A DNA stretch of 64,000 bases from Paraburkholderia sprentiae WSM5005 (lineage in GTDB: Bacteria; Pseudomonadota; Gammaproteobacteria; Burkholderiales; Burkholderiaceae): positions 2,542,001 to 2,606,000 of the forward strand of contig NZ_CP017561.2 in assembly GCF_001865575.2 (NCBI RefSeq), read 5' to 3'. This document shows, piece by piece, positions 28,719 through 38,119 of the stretch. The notes under the pieces are model-generated. The model was not told the DNA's origin. It worked only from the letters and a program-made list of their open reading frames with translations, and did not search any database. Made by a program: the position numbers and the translations under genes. The stretch's first letter is position 1. Each line of letters opens with the position of its first letter.

Positions 28719-31703
28719 ATGTCCGACCAGTTCAACTCCCATGCCGGCGCCCCGAAGGAAGTCCCCCTGGGGGGCGGCTGCGGCTCAGGCAACTGCGCAT
28801 GCAAGTCGCAGGCCGTGGCACGCGCCGCCAAGCCCTTCTCCGACGAAACCGACTACGGTACCCCCGCCCGCCACTCGGACGTCGACGTGACGCTCGAAAT
28901 CGACGGTCAGGCGGTGACCGTACCGGCCGGCACGTCGGTGATGCGCGCGGCGGCCGAAGCTGGCGTCAACGTGCCGAAGCTGTGCGCGACCGATTCGCTC
29001 GAACCGTTCGGCTCGTGCCGCCTGTGTCTCGTCGAAATCGAAGGACGGCGCGGCTACCCGGCCTCGTGCACGACGCCGGTCGAAGCCGGCATGAAGGTGC
29101 GCACGCAGACCGACCGTCTGCAGTCGCTGCGTCGCAACGTGATGGAGCTGTACATTTCCGACCATCCGCTCGATTGCCTGACCTGCCCCGCCAACGGCGA
29201 CTGCGAACTGCAGGACATGGCGGGCGTGACCGGCCTGCGCGAAGTGCGCTACGGCTTCGACGGCGCGAATCATCTGAAGGACCAAAAGGACGAATCGAAT
29301 CCGTACTTCACCTACGACCCGGCGAAGTGCATCGTCTGCAATCGCTGCGTGCGCGCGTGCGAGGAAACCCAGGGCACGTTCGCGCTGACGATCACCGGAC
29401 GCGGCTTCGAATCGCGCGTCGCGGCGAGCGAGAACCAGCCGTTCATGGAATCGGAGTGCGTGTCGTGCGGCGCGTGCGTGGCCGCGTGCCCGACCGCGAC
29501 GTTGCAGGAAAAGACCGTCGTGATGCTCGGCCAGCCCGAGCACTCGGTCGTCACCACTTGCGCGTATTGCGGCGTCGGCTGCTCGTTCAAGGCCGAGATG
29601 AAGGGCAACCAGGTCGTGCGGATGGTGCCGCACAAGAACGGCCAGGCCAACGAAGGCCATGCGTGCGTCAAGGGCCGCTTCGCGTGGGGCTACGCGACCC
29701 ATAAGGACCGCATCACGAAGCCGATGATCCGCGCGAAGATCACCGACCCGTGGCGCGAAGTCAGCTGGGACGAAGCGATCTCGTACGCGGCGTCGGAATT
29801 CCGCCGCATCCAGGCCAAGCACGGCCGCGATTCGATCGGCGGCATCACGTCGTCGCGCTGCACGAACGAAGAGACTTACCTCGTGCAGAAGCTGGTGCGC
29901 GCCGCGTTCGGCAATAACAACGTCGACACCTGCGCGCGCGTGTGCCATTCGCCGACCGGCTACGGTCTGAAGACGACGATCGGCGAATCGGCGGGCACCC
30001 AGACGTTCGCATCGGTCGACAAGGCCGACGTCATCATGGTGATCGGCGCCAATCCGACCGACGGCCACCCGGTGTTCGCCTCACGCCTGAAGCGCCGCGT
30101 GCGCGAGGGGGCGAAGCTGATCGTCGTCGATCCGCGCCGGATCGATATCGTCGATACGCCGCACGTCAAGGCGTCGCATCACCTGCAATTGCGGCCCGGC
30201 ACCAACGTCGCGCTCGTCAACGCGCTCGCGCATGTAATCGTCACCGAGGGTTTGCTCGACGAAGCGTTCGTCGCCGAGCGCTGCGAAACGCGCGCGTTCG
30301 AGCAGTGGCGCGATTTCGTCGTGCTGCCGGAGAACTCGCCCGAAGCGACCGAAGCGGCGACCGGCGTGCCCGCGCAACAGGTGCGCGAAGCCGCGCGCAT
30401 CTACGCGAGCGCCGGCAACGCCGCGATCTACTACGGCCTCGGCGTCACCGAACACGCGCAAGGCTCGACGATGGTGATCGGTATCGCGAACCTCGCGATG
30501 GCGACCGGCAACATCGGGCGCGAAGGCGTCGGCGTGAATCCGCTGCGCGGCCAGAACAATGTGCAGGGCTCGTGCGACATGGGCTCGTTCCCGCACGAGC
30601 TGCCCGGCTATCGTCACATCGGCGATCCGCTCGTGCGCGCGCAGTTCGAAAACGAGTGGGCTGTCACGCTGCAACCGGAACCGGGCCTGCGCATTCCGAA
30701 CATGTTCGACGCCGCGCTGCACGGCAGCTTCAAGGGCCTGTACTGCCAGGGCGAGGACATCGTGCAGTCGGACCCGAACACGCATCATGTGGCGGCGGCG
30801 CTATCGTCGATGGAATGCATCGTGGTGCAGGACATCTTCCTGAACGAGACCGCCAAGTATGCGCACGTGCTGCTGCCCGGCTCGTCGTTCCTCGAAAAGG
30901 ACGGCACCTTCACCAATGCCGAGCGCCGCATCTCGCGCGTGCGCAAGGTGATGCCGCCGCTTGGCGGTTACGCGGACTGGGAAGTCACGCTGCTGCTGTC
31001 GCGCGCGCTCGGCTACGAGATGGACTACACGCATCCGTCCGAGATCATGGATGAAATCGCGCGGCTCACACCGACCTTCCACGGCGTGTCGTATCAGAAG
31101 CTCGACGAAATGGGCAGCATCCAGTGGCCGTGCAACGAGGACGCGCCCGACGGCACGCCGACGATGCACGTCGATACCTTCGTGCGCGGCAAGGGCAAGT
31201 TCGTGATCACGAAGTTCTTCGCGTCACCAGAGAAGGTCACGCGCAAGTATCCGCTGCTGCTGACGACCGGCCGCATCCTGTCACAGTACAACGTCGGCGC
31301 GCAGACGCGCCGCACCGAGAACTCGCGCTGGCATGACGAAGACCGGCTCGAACTGCATCCGCACGATGCGCAGGAGCGCGGCATCAAAACCGGCGACTGG
31401 GTCGGCATCGAATCGCGCGCGGGACAGACCGTGTTGCGCGCCAAGGTGACGGAGCGGATGCAGCCGGGCGTCGTCTATACGACGTTCCACTTCCCCGAAT
31501 CGGGTGCGAACGTGATCACGACCGACAGCTCCGACTGGGCGACCAACTGCCCGGAATACAAGGTGACCGCGGTGCAGGTGATGCCGGTCGAGCAGCCGTC
31601 GCAATGGCAGAAGGAGTATTCGCGCTTCAATAGCGAACAGCTCGAACTGCTGAAGCAGCGCGAGCTGGCCAATGCGGCCGCGGCCGTCACCGCGGGCAAA
31701 TGA
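28719..31703 (+). CDS. fdsA: NAD-dependent formate dehydrogenase alpha subunit (molybdenum catalytic subunit)
   Basis: A 994-residue catalytic subunit. After a Gly/Cys-rich N-terminus comes a [2Fe-2S] ferredoxin domain (EPFGSCRLCLVEIEGR). A NuoG-type Cys/His cluster (HPLDCLTCPANGDCELQ) and two [4Fe-4S] ferredoxin motifs (CIVCNRCVRAC, CVSCGACVAAC) follow. The FDH-type [4Fe-4S] ligand set starts at CAYCGVGC, and the bis-MGD domain follows it. The Mo ligand is Cys409 in ARVCHSPTGYG, encoded by TGC, so this is a cysteine and not a selenocysteine enzyme. AGGAG precedes the ATG. Formate is oxidised to CO2 here, and the complex is known to be reversible in related bacteria. Confidence 0.96.
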   Translation: MSDQFNSHAGAPKEVPLGGGCGSGNCACKSQAVARAAKPFSDETDYGTPARHSDVDVTLEIDGQAVTVPAGTSVMRAAAEAGVNVPKLCATDSLEPFGSCRLCLVEIEGRRGYPASCTTPVEAGMKVRTQTDRLQSLRRNVMELYISDHPLDCLTCPANGDCELQDMAGVTGLREVRYGFDGANHLKDQKDESNPYFTYDPAKCIVCNRCVRACEETQGTFALTITGRGFESRVAASENQPFMESECVSCGACVAACPTATLQEKTVVMLGQPEHSVVTTCAYCGVGCSFKAEMKGNQVVRMVPHKNGQANEGHACVKGRFAWGYATHKDRITKPMIRAKITDPWREVSWDEAISYAASEFRRIQAKHGRDSIGGITSSRCTNEETYLVQKLVRAAFGNNNVDTCARVCHSPTGYGLKTTIGESAGTQTFASVDKADVIMVIGANPTDGHPVFASRLKRRVREGAKLIVVDPRRIDIVDTPHVKASHHLQLRPGTNVALVNALAHVIVTEGLLDEAFVAERCETRAFEQWRDFVVLPENSPEATEAATGVPAQQVREAARIYASAGNAAIYYGLGVTEHAQGSTMVIGIANLAMATGNIGREGVGVNPLRGQNNVQGSCDMGSFPHELPGYRHIGDPLVRAQFENEWAVTLQPEPGLRIPNMFDAALHGSFKGLYCQGEDIVQSDPNTHHVAAALSSMECIVVQDIFLNETAKYAHVLLPGSSFLEKDGTFTNAERRISRVRKVMPPLGGYADWEVTLLLSRALGYEMDYTHPSEIMDEIARLTPTFHGVSYQKLDEMGSIQWPCNEDAPDGTPTMHVDTFVRGKGKFVITKFFASPEKVTRKYPLLLTTGRILSQYNVGAQTRRTENSRWHDEDRLELHPHDAQERGIKTGDWVGIESRAGQTVLRAKVTERMQPGVVYTTFHFPESGANVITTDSSDWATNCPEYKVTAVQVMPVEQPSQWQKEYSRFNSEQLELLKQRELANAAAAVTAGK

Positions 31704-31711
31704 GGCGAGCG

Positions 31712-31966
31712 ATGGACAAACGGAATCTGATCGACATGGCGAACCGGATCGGCGACTTCTTCGAGTCGATGCCCGACCACGAGGAAGCGCTGACCGGCGT
31801 CGCCGAGCATATCCGCCGCTCCTGGGAGCCGCGCATGCGGCGCGCGCTGCTCTCGACGCTCGACGAAGCGCCGGACAAGTATGGCATCGCGCTATCGGAC
31901 TTCACGCGCGAGGCGATCGTCCGGTATCGCGAGAAGTTGACGCCGGCGCAGGCGTCGGCGGCTTAG
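31712..31966 (+). CDS. fdsD: Formate dehydrogenase delta subunit
   Basis: A protein of about 84 residues: MANRIGDFFESMPDHEEALT, then a helical region with HIRRSWEPRMRRALL. This matches the small FdsD subunit, which is needed for a stable, active FDS complex in relatives. The ATG at 31712 has GAGGCGAG just upstream. An ATG at 31700 that overlaps the fdsA stop would add MRRA. It is the last gene of the operon. The cofactor-sulfuration gene fdsC, usually between fdsA and fdsD, is missing here. Confidence 0.9.
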   Translation: MDKRNLIDMANRIGDFFESMPDHEEALTGVAEHIRRSWEPRMRRALLSTLDEAPDKYGIALSDFTREAIVRYREKLTPAQASAA

Positions 31967-32066
31967 GCTTTAGGCCGTTCGCTCGATCACCGGGGCGCGA
32001 CGGCGCCCTCTCCGCCGCGCGCGTGCCTGTGCCCACGGCCACGCAACGGGCAACAGGCGGCTCTGA

Positions 32067-33791
32067 TCACAACGTCGCCTGCTCCGGTATTTCTCCCCCC
32101 ACCGCAAACCACGCCTCGCAGTGCCGTACGAGACCGTGCAGGTCCGAGCCGGTGCGTCCGCGCGCGCCAATATAGCCGTCCGGCCGCACCAGGTAAAACG
32201 ACGGCCGCGTGCGCCCATACGATTCGGACAGCGCCGGGCCGCCATCACCGCTCGTATCGGTGACGCGCCAGATGCGTACCGCGTTTGGCAGCAGCCGCTC
32301 GACCTCGGCGGCGAGCTTTTCCACCTCGGGGTCCGGCGGCGCCGCATGTTTCGCGGCCGGGTCGAGCGGGGTGCCGTCGACGGCCAGCGGCGGCACCAGC
32401 AGAAACAGCGAGAAGAACGCCGGATCGTGCAGATCGAAAATGCAGCCGACGCCCGGCGCGCGACCGAGCGGACCGTCGACGACATGCACCAGCGCATCGG
32501 GCGCGCGCTCGCCCGCGCGCGGGCCGCCGTCGAGCACGCGTTCGAGCGTCAGCGGACTGCGCCGGTACTGGATCGACAGCTCGCTGATCGTCGCACGCGC
32601 GGCATCGCGCAGCGGACCGAGCGCGGCCAGCACCGGCATCACGCGCTCGCGCAGCAGCTTCAGCGGACCGTGATCGGCCTCGGCCATCTGCGTGATGAAT
32701 CCTGTTTGCCGCAGCACCTCGCGCTCGATCGGATGCCGTTCGGCGTGGTACGTGTCGAGCAGGCGATCCGGCGCCGCGCCGCCGATCACGCGGGCGAGCT
32801 TCCAGCCGAGATTTAGCGCTTCCTGGATGCCGGTATTCATGCCTTGCGCGCCCGCGGGGCTGTGCACGTGCGCGGCATCGCCGGCGAGGAAGACGCGGCC
32901 CACGCGCAGCCGATCGACCATCCGGCTGTTCACGTGGAAATACGCCGACCACGCGAGATCCGACACGTCGACGCGCTCGCGCACGCGTCGCGCGATCAGC
33001 GCCTTGCATTGTTCGAGCGACGGCGCCGGCGCCGGGTCCAACGGCGGCTCGCCGAGCACCGCGGGGGTCGGCGGCGCGGCGCGGCCGGACGGCTCGACCG
33101 CGTGATCGGCGATCAGGCGATGGCGGCCGTGGCCCATCGGGAACAGTGCAACGAGACCGTCTCCGGACGCGAAGATGTGGAACTCGTCGTCGGGCCAGTC
33201 GGTTTCGGCGTGCAGGTCGGCGAGCAGGAAGGTCTGTTCGAAGGTCTTGCCCTCGAAGTTCAGGCCGAGCCGGTGGCGAATCGCGCTATGGGCGCCGTCG
33301 GCCGCGATCAGATACGACGGGCGCATGGTTTCCGTGTGGCCGTTGGCGCGGCGCAGCGTCGTCTGAATGCTCGCGGAGCCTTGCATGAACGCCATCAGCT
33401 CGACGCCGCGCTCGACCGTCACGCCGAGCGTCGCGAGATGCTCGGTCAGGAGCCGCTCGGTCACCGACTGGTCGAGAAACAGCAGATACGGATAGCGCGT
33501 GTGCAGCGGATCGAAATCGAGCTGCGCAAGCCGCATGCCGTTCGAAAACAGATTCGCGACGCGCGCGCGATGGCCGAGCTCGAGAAACGGCTCGATCAGC
33601 CGATGCTGTTCGAGCAGTTCGAGCGTGCGGGCCTGAATGCCGATCGCGCGCGAGTACGGATTCGGCTGCGGCGCCTTGTCGATCAGACGCACAGGAATGT
33701 GAGCGCGCGCGAGACTCATCGCTGCGGCAAGTCCGGTGGGACCGGCCCCGACGATCAGCACCGGCGACGCGTCGTAGGCGGCAGCGTCCAT
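32067..33791 (-). CDS. FAD-dependent aromatic hydroxylase-type monooxygenase
   Basis: A 574-residue class A flavin monooxygenase of the phenol or 3-(3-hydroxyphenyl)propionate hydroxylase type. The FAD Rossmann motif is VLIVGAGPTGLAAAMSLARA. The DG motif region is YLIAADGAHSAIRHRLG near residue 165. The second FAD motif is GRVFLAGDAAHVHSPAGAQG near residue 295. A thioredoxin-like C-terminal domain follows residue 400. A good GGAG site lies 8 bases before the ATG at 33791. It is convergent with fdsD and has no pathway neighbours, so the substrate cannot be named. Confidence 0.88.
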   Translation of the reverse strand: MDAAAYDASPVLIVGAGPTGLAAAMSLARAHIPVRLIDKAPQPNPYSRAIGIQARTLELLEQHRLIEPFLELGHRARVANLFSNGMRLAQLDFDPLHTRYPYLLFLDQSVTERLLTEHLATLGVTVERGVELMAFMQGSASIQTTLRRANGHTETMRPSYLIAADGAHSAIRHRLGLNFEGKTFEQTFLLADLHAETDWPDDEFHIFASGDGLVALFPMGHGRHRLIADHAVEPSGRAAPPTPAVLGEPPLDPAPAPSLEQCKALIARRVRERVDVSDLAWSAYFHVNSRMVDRLRVGRVFLAGDAAHVHSPAGAQGMNTGIQEALNLGWKLARVIGGAAPDRLLDTYHAERHPIEREVLRQTGFITQMAEADHGPLKLLRERVMPVLAALGPLRDAARATISELSIQYRRSPLTLERVLDGGPRAGERAPDALVHVVDGPLGRAPGVGCIFDLHDPAFFSLFLLVPPLAVDGTPLDPAAKHAAPPDPEVEKLAAEVERLLPNAVRIWRVTDTSGDGGPALSESYGRTRPSFYLVRPDGYIGARGRTGSDLHGLVRHCEAWFAVGGEIPEQATL

Positions 33792-33950
33792 GCGGAACTC
33801 CGGAGGCAACAATGTTTTCTAGTGTACGCCGCCGCCCAAGCGGTACGCCCGTCGCAGACGATGCGCCCGCGATCCGCGCAAATCCGGGCCCCGCGCGCAA
33901 GTATGGGAAAATGCGGCCTCAGTCTGATTGATCCCAATGCCCTCCCCGTC

Positions 33951-35798
33951 ATGCAACCTGTATTTGACCGCGCGTTCGCGGCACATCGTGACGGCCGCCT
34001 CGACGACGCCGAACGCGACTACCGCACCACGCTCGAGCACAACCCCAGCCACGTCGACGCGCTGCATCTGCTCGGCGTGCTGCGCCACCAGCAGGGCCAG
34101 CACGCGGAGGCCGCGTCGCTCGTGCGGCGCGCGGTCGACCTGCGCCCTGAAGACGCGGCGCTGCAACTGAACCTTGGCAATGCGCTGAAGGCCCTCGGCC
34201 AGATCGACGCCGCGATCGAGCAGTTCCGCAACGCGCTGACGCTCGCGCCGGCCTTCCCGATGGCGCACTACAACCTCGGCAACGCGTACGCGTCGCTCGG
34301 CCGTCACGAAGACGCCGCCGATGCGTTCGAACGCTCGCTGCGCCTGCAGCCGGACGACGCGTCATCGCACAACAATCTCGGCAACGCGCTGCACGCGCTC
34401 GGCCGTCACGCGGAGGCGATCGCGTCGTTCCGGCGCGCGCTCGAGCTGCGCCCCGGTCACGCGGGCGCGCTGAACAACATGGGCATGTCGCTGAACGCGC
34501 TGGATCGGCCGAACGAGGCGGTGCCCTGCTTCGAGGCCGCGCTCGCCGCTGAGCCGCGCTTCGTCGCTGCGCATTTCAATCTCGCGAATACCTTCGATGC
34601 GATCGGCCGCCATGCGCAGGCGGTCGCGTCGTTTGAAGCGGCGCTGCGTCTGCAGCCGAACCTGCCGCCCGCGATCTATGGCATGGGCAACGCGCTCGCG
34701 GCGCTCGGCCGTGCCGAACAGGCCCTGCCGTATCTGGAGCGCGCGGTCGGGCTCGATCCGCAATTCGCGCTCGCCTGGCTTGCGCTGGGTACCGCGCATC
34801 AGGCGCTCGGCGCGCACGCGGCCGCGGTGCGCGCGCTCGATCAGGCGCTGCGGCTGCGTCCTGATCTCGCGTCCGCGCATATGAACCGTGCGCTCGCCTG
34901 GCTCGCGATGCGCGACTTCGAGCGCGGGCTGCCCGAATACGAATGGCGCTTGCAGACCGTCGCGCAACCCGCCATCCAGACGCTGCCGCGCTGGCACGGC
35001 GAGTCGATCGGCAAGCACACGCTGCTGATCCATGCCGAACAGGGTTTCGGCGACACCTTGCAGTTCGTGCGCTTCGTACCGCTTGCCGCGCAACGCGCCG
35101 CGCGCGTCGTGCTCGAAGTACAGCCGCAGTTGGTGCCGCTACTCGCCCCCGCCGCGCAGACGTGGCGCGTGTCGCTGATCGCTCAGGGCCAGCCGCGCCC
35201 CGCCGCCGATCTGCAGATTCCGCTGCTGAGTCTGCCGCTCGCGCTCGGCACACGCTACGACACGATCGAGGCGCGCACGCCGTATCTGAACGTGCCGCCT
35301 GCCTATCGCCGCAAATGGCGCGGCTCGCTCGGCGGTCAGGCGAAGCGCAAGATCGGGCTCGCGTGGTCGGGGCGCATTCAGCGCAACGAAACTCGCACGA
35401 TGCCGCTCGCCGTGCTCGAGCCGCTGTTCGCGCTCGATGGCATCGACTGGATCGTGCTGCAGCCCGATCTGTCCGAAGACGAACGCGCGGCGCTCGACGC
35501 GCATCCCCGCGCGGGCGCGATCCATCGCTTCGACCACCGCATCGGCGACTTCGCGGATACCGCGGCGATCGTCGAGCGGCTCGACGCGGTGGTGTCGATC
35601 GACACATCGATCGCGCACCTCGCGGGCGCGCTGCGCAAACCGCTATGGCTGATGCTGCCGTTCGCGGCCGACTGGCGCTGGTTCGACGACGACCGGCGCA
35701 GCCCGTGGTATCCCGGTGCGACGCTCGTGCGTCAGCCGAGGCCGGGCGCGTGGGATGAAGTGGTCGATAGGATCGCCAACGAATTGCGGCACGGCTAA
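33951..35798 (+). CDS. TPR-repeat protein with glycosyltransferase-like (GT9/GT41-type) C-terminal domain
   Basis: A 615-residue protein. About ten tandem TPRs fill residues 10 to 350, many with the LNNLGNAL or HYNLGNAY consensus. The C-terminal 230 residues carry EQGFGDTLQFVRFVPLA, KIGLAWSGR and VSIDTSIAHLAGALRKPLW. Those are the nucleotide-sugar and acceptor motifs of heptosyltransferase-like domains often fused to TPRs. It may modify proteins or glycans, but no substrate can be given. The ATG at 33951 is preferred to one at 33903. The gene is divergent from the monooxygenase and ends at a strong terminator. Confidence 0.82.
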   Translation: MQPVFDRAFAAHRDGRLDDAERDYRTTLEHNPSHVDALHLLGVLRHQQGQHAEAASLVRRAVDLRPEDAALQLNLGNALKALGQIDAAIEQFRNALTLAPAFPMAHYNLGNAYASLGRHEDAADAFERSLRLQPDDASSHNNLGNALHALGRHAEAIASFRRALELRPGHAGALNNMGMSLNALDRPNEAVPCFEAALAAEPRFVAAHFNLANTFDAIGRHAQAVASFEAALRLQPNLPPAIYGMGNALAALGRAEQALPYLERAVGLDPQFALAWLALGTAHQALGAHAAAVRALDQALRLRPDLASAHMNRALAWLAMRDFERGLPEYEWRLQTVAQPAIQTLPRWHGESIGKHTLLIHAEQGFGDTLQFVRFVPLAAQRAARVVLEVQPQLVPLLAPAAQTWRVSLIAQGQPRPAADLQIPLLSLPLALGTRYDTIEARTPYLNVPPAYRRKWRGSLGGQAKRKIGLAWSGRIQRNETRTMPLAVLEPLFALDGIDWIVLQPDLSEDERAALDAHPRAGAIHRFDHRIGDFADTAAIVERLDAVVSIDTSIAHLAGALRKPLWLMLPFAADWRWFDDDRRSPWYPGATLVRQPRPGAWDEVVDRIANELRHG

Positions 35799-35803
35799 TA
35801 ACG

Positions 35804-35830
35804 AAAAACCCCGCTTTCGCGGGGTTTTTT
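35804..35830. terminator. Bidirectional rho-independent terminator between the TPR gene and the MFS gene
   Basis: A 10-bp stem (AAAACCCCGC / GCGGGGTTTT) with a TTTC loop sits between two convergent genes and has A and T runs on the two sides. Confidence 0.92.
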
Positions 35831-35855
35831 GCTTTCAGAAGACGAGGCGAATCCG

Positions 35856-37157
35856 TCAGGCCGCCCGATACTGGTTGCGCGCCTCCGGCGTGCGGTACAG
35901 GAACAGCGTCGCGAGCAGACCGCAGATCGCCGCCGCGCCCAACACCAGACCCGGCGCCGCCTTGTTGCTGGTCACGTGGATCAGCAGCGTGGCGATGGCC
36001 GGCGTGAAGCCGCCGATCGTCGTCGCCAGACTGTACGCGAGCGAGAAACCGGCGGTACGCACTTCGACCGGCATCACCTCGGTCAGCGCGACCACCATCG
36101 CGCCGTTGTAGGAGCCGTAGAGGAACGATAGCCACAGCTGCACCGCGAGCAGTCGCGCGAACGACGGTTCGGCGACGAGCCATTGCAGCGCCGGATACGC
36201 GGTGAGGATCGTCAGGATCGTGAACGCGAGCAGCACCGGGCGGCGGCCGATGCGGTCCGACAGCGCGCCCGCGAGCGGCAGCCAGATCAGGTTCGAGATA
36301 CCGACGCAGACGGTGACGACGAGCGTGTCGAGTGCCGACAGCTTCAGCACTTCCCTGCCGAAGGTCGGCGTGTAAGCAGTGATCGTGTAGAACGACACCG
36401 TCGTCATGATGACCATGCCCATGCCGCCCAGCACGACCGGGTAGTTCGCGAGCATCGACTTCATGATCTCGCCCATGCTCGGACGGTGCTTGCGCTTCGT
36501 GAACTCCTCGGTTTCCTGCAGCGAACGGCGGACGATGAACAGGAACGGCACGATCAGGCAGCCGATCAGGAACGGCACGCGCCAGCCCCACGCGAACATC
36601 TGGTCGGCGGGCAGCAGCTTGTTGAGCAGCACGCCGATCAGCGCGGCGAACACCACCGCGACCTGCTGGCTGCCCGACTGCCATGAGCAATAGAAGCCCT
36701 TGTTACCCTTCGTCGCGATCTCCGACAGGTACACCGACACGCCGCCGAGCTCGACGCCGGCCGAGAAGCCTTGCAGCAGCCGACCGAGCAACACGAGCAC
36801 CGGCGCCAGGAGCCCGATGGTCGCGTAGCCCGGTATCGCCGCGACGGTCAGCGTGCCGAGCGCCATCAGGCTCAGCGTGAGGATCAGGCCCTTGCGACGG
36901 CCGTGATGGTCGATGTAGGCGCCGAGCACGATCGCGCCAAGCGGACGCATCAGGAAGCCCGCGCCGAACACGGACAGCGACAGCATCAGCGACGCGAAAT
37001 CGCTGCCGCTCGGGAAGTAGGTCTTGGCAATCGCCGAAGCGTAATAGCCGTAGACCATGAAGTCGTACATCTCAAGAAAGTTGCCGCTGACGACGCGGAA
37101 CACTGTCTTGACCTTGGATTCTTCGGTGGTGGAAGCGGCGTGAGTCGCAGTAGACAT
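35856..37157 (-). CDS. MFS transporter, metabolite:H+ symporter type (citrate/tricarballylate-like)
   Basis: A 433-residue protein with twelve predicted membrane helices. It carries the MHS-family motifs [15 protein letters not shown] near residue 26, [20 protein letters not shown] near residue 72 and [15 protein letters not shown] near residue 122. These place it with proton-coupled citrate, tricarballylate or alpha-ketoglutarate carriers in the inner membrane. [22 protein letters not shown] near residue 365 is typical of CitA/TcuC. The start at 37157 has GAGAG upstream. No catabolic genes lie next to it, so the substrate stays open. Confidence 0.85.
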   Translation of the reverse strand: MSTATHAASTTEESKVKTVFRVVSGNFLEMYDFMVYGYYASAIAKTYFPSGSDFASLMLSLSVFGAGFLMRPLGAIVLGAYIDHHGRRKGLILTLSLMALGTLTVAAIPGYATIGLLAPVLVLLGRLLQGFSAGVELGGVSVYLSEIATKGNKGFYCSWQSGSQQVAVVFAALIGVLLNKLLPADQMFAWGWRVPFLIGCLIVPFLFIVRRSLQETEEFTKRKHRPSMGEIMKSMLANYPVVLGGMGMVIMTTVSFYTITAYTPTFGREVLKLSALDTLVVTVCVGISNLIWLPLAGALSDRIGRRPVLLAFTILTILTAYPALQWLVAEPSFARLLAVQLWLSFLYGSYNGAMVVALTEVMPVEVRTAGFSLAYSLATTIGGFTPAIATLLIHVTSNKAAPGLVLGAAAICGLLATLFLYRTPEARNQYRAA

Positions 37158-37482
37158 GACACTCTCGGATAGGCCCGCCGCCGCGTCGGACGGATCGACG
37201 CTGACGCTGACGCACGGGCAATGGGAACGATCCACTGCGTTTGGCAAGCGGATGCCGCGGGCGGGCACGCACGCATCAGCAGAAGCGCACCCGGGGCGCC
37301 GCATTGTGTTGTCCCCGGCGTTCGTCTGATACCAGGGTAAACGCTGAGCTTGATGCGAGCCCGATGCCAGGTAATGCTACTGCTGATGAGGTCGCCGCGA
37401 AACGCATACAGTTTGCTTACGCGCGACACCGGCGGGCGGAGCGATAGACTGTCCGCGCGAGGCCATTCAGCCGATTACTCCA
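37158..37482. other. Intergenic region between divergent MFS and GNAT genes
   Basis: A 325-base gap that should carry both promoters. I see no gene and no firm promoter. Two similar 13-15 base segments (ACCAGGGTAAACGCT and GCCAGGTAATGCT) form an imperfect direct repeat about 45 bases apart that could be regulator half-sites. Confidence 0.4.
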
Positions 37483-38007
37483 ATGCTCAGCACCTCTGCT
37501 CTTTCCGTGCGCCCCGCGATGCTCGAGGACGCCGCGCTGATTGCGTCGATCCACAGCGTCAGCTGGCAGGCGACCTATCGCGGTCTGTTGCCCGACGCGT
37601 TCCTCGATGGCGAAGTCACGCGCGAACGCGCCGCCTATTGGGAAGCGCGTCTCGGCGCGCCGGGCGGCGAGCGCCGGATCGTGCTGCTCGCCGAGCTGGC
37701 CGGCGCGCCGATCGGCTTCGTGTGCGTCGAGCGTCAGCCCGAGTCCGCGTGGGGGGTGCTGCTCGACAACCTGCATGCGCTGCCCGGTTATCAAGGCATC
37801 GGGGTCGGCAAAACGCTGATGCGCGCGGCCGTTGACTGGACCCGCGCGCAGGGCGAGGCACAGCTCTATCTGTACGTGCTCGAGGGCAATACCGCGGCGA
37901 TCGGCTTTTACGAGCGGCACGGCTGGCAGTTCGTCGGCGCGGAGCCTGACCATATGGGCGGCGTCGACATCACCGCGTTGCGCTATGTGTACCGGTTGAA
38001 GCCTTGA
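37483..38007 (+). CDS. GNAT family N-acetyltransferase
   Basis: A 174-residue acetyl-CoA-dependent acetyltransferase. The N-terminal SVRPAMLEDAALIASIHSVS is the usual GNAT beta1-alpha1. Motif A (LPGYQGIGVGKTLMRAA) near residue 110 binds the acetyl-CoA pyrophosphate. LYLYVLEGNTAAIGFYERHG is motif B. Closest in feel to the RimI or small-molecule N-acetyltransferase group, but the substrate is unknown. It stands alone between an MFS gene and a hypothetical gene. Confidence 0.9.
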   Translation: MLSTSALSVRPAMLEDAALIASIHSVSWQATYRGLLPDAFLDGEVTRERAAYWEARLGAPGGERRIVLLAELAGAPIGFVCVERQPESAWGVLLDNLHALPGYQGIGVGKTLMRAAVDWTRAQGEAQLYLYVLEGNTAAIGFYERHGWQFVGAEPDHMGGVDITALRYVYRLKP

Positions 38008-38119
38008 GCGCCGCGGCGACGGCGCACGCACGTGATGTCTTCGTTTTCGGAGTCATCTGAAGGGTGGACGACGTGGTTTCGAGGGATCATTTCCTGTTGC
38101 CGATGGCTTCAAGAAACCG

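Noticed and set aside
29943..29945. Possible selenocysteine at the formate dehydrogenase Mo site
   Set aside because: The codon is TGC, an ordinary cysteine, and no SECIS-like element is needed.
34576..36690. 704-codon leftward frame across the TPR and MFS genes
   Set aside because: It crosses a strong bidirectional terminator, is full of Arg and Ser runs, and lies out of frame with clear TPR and MFS proteins.
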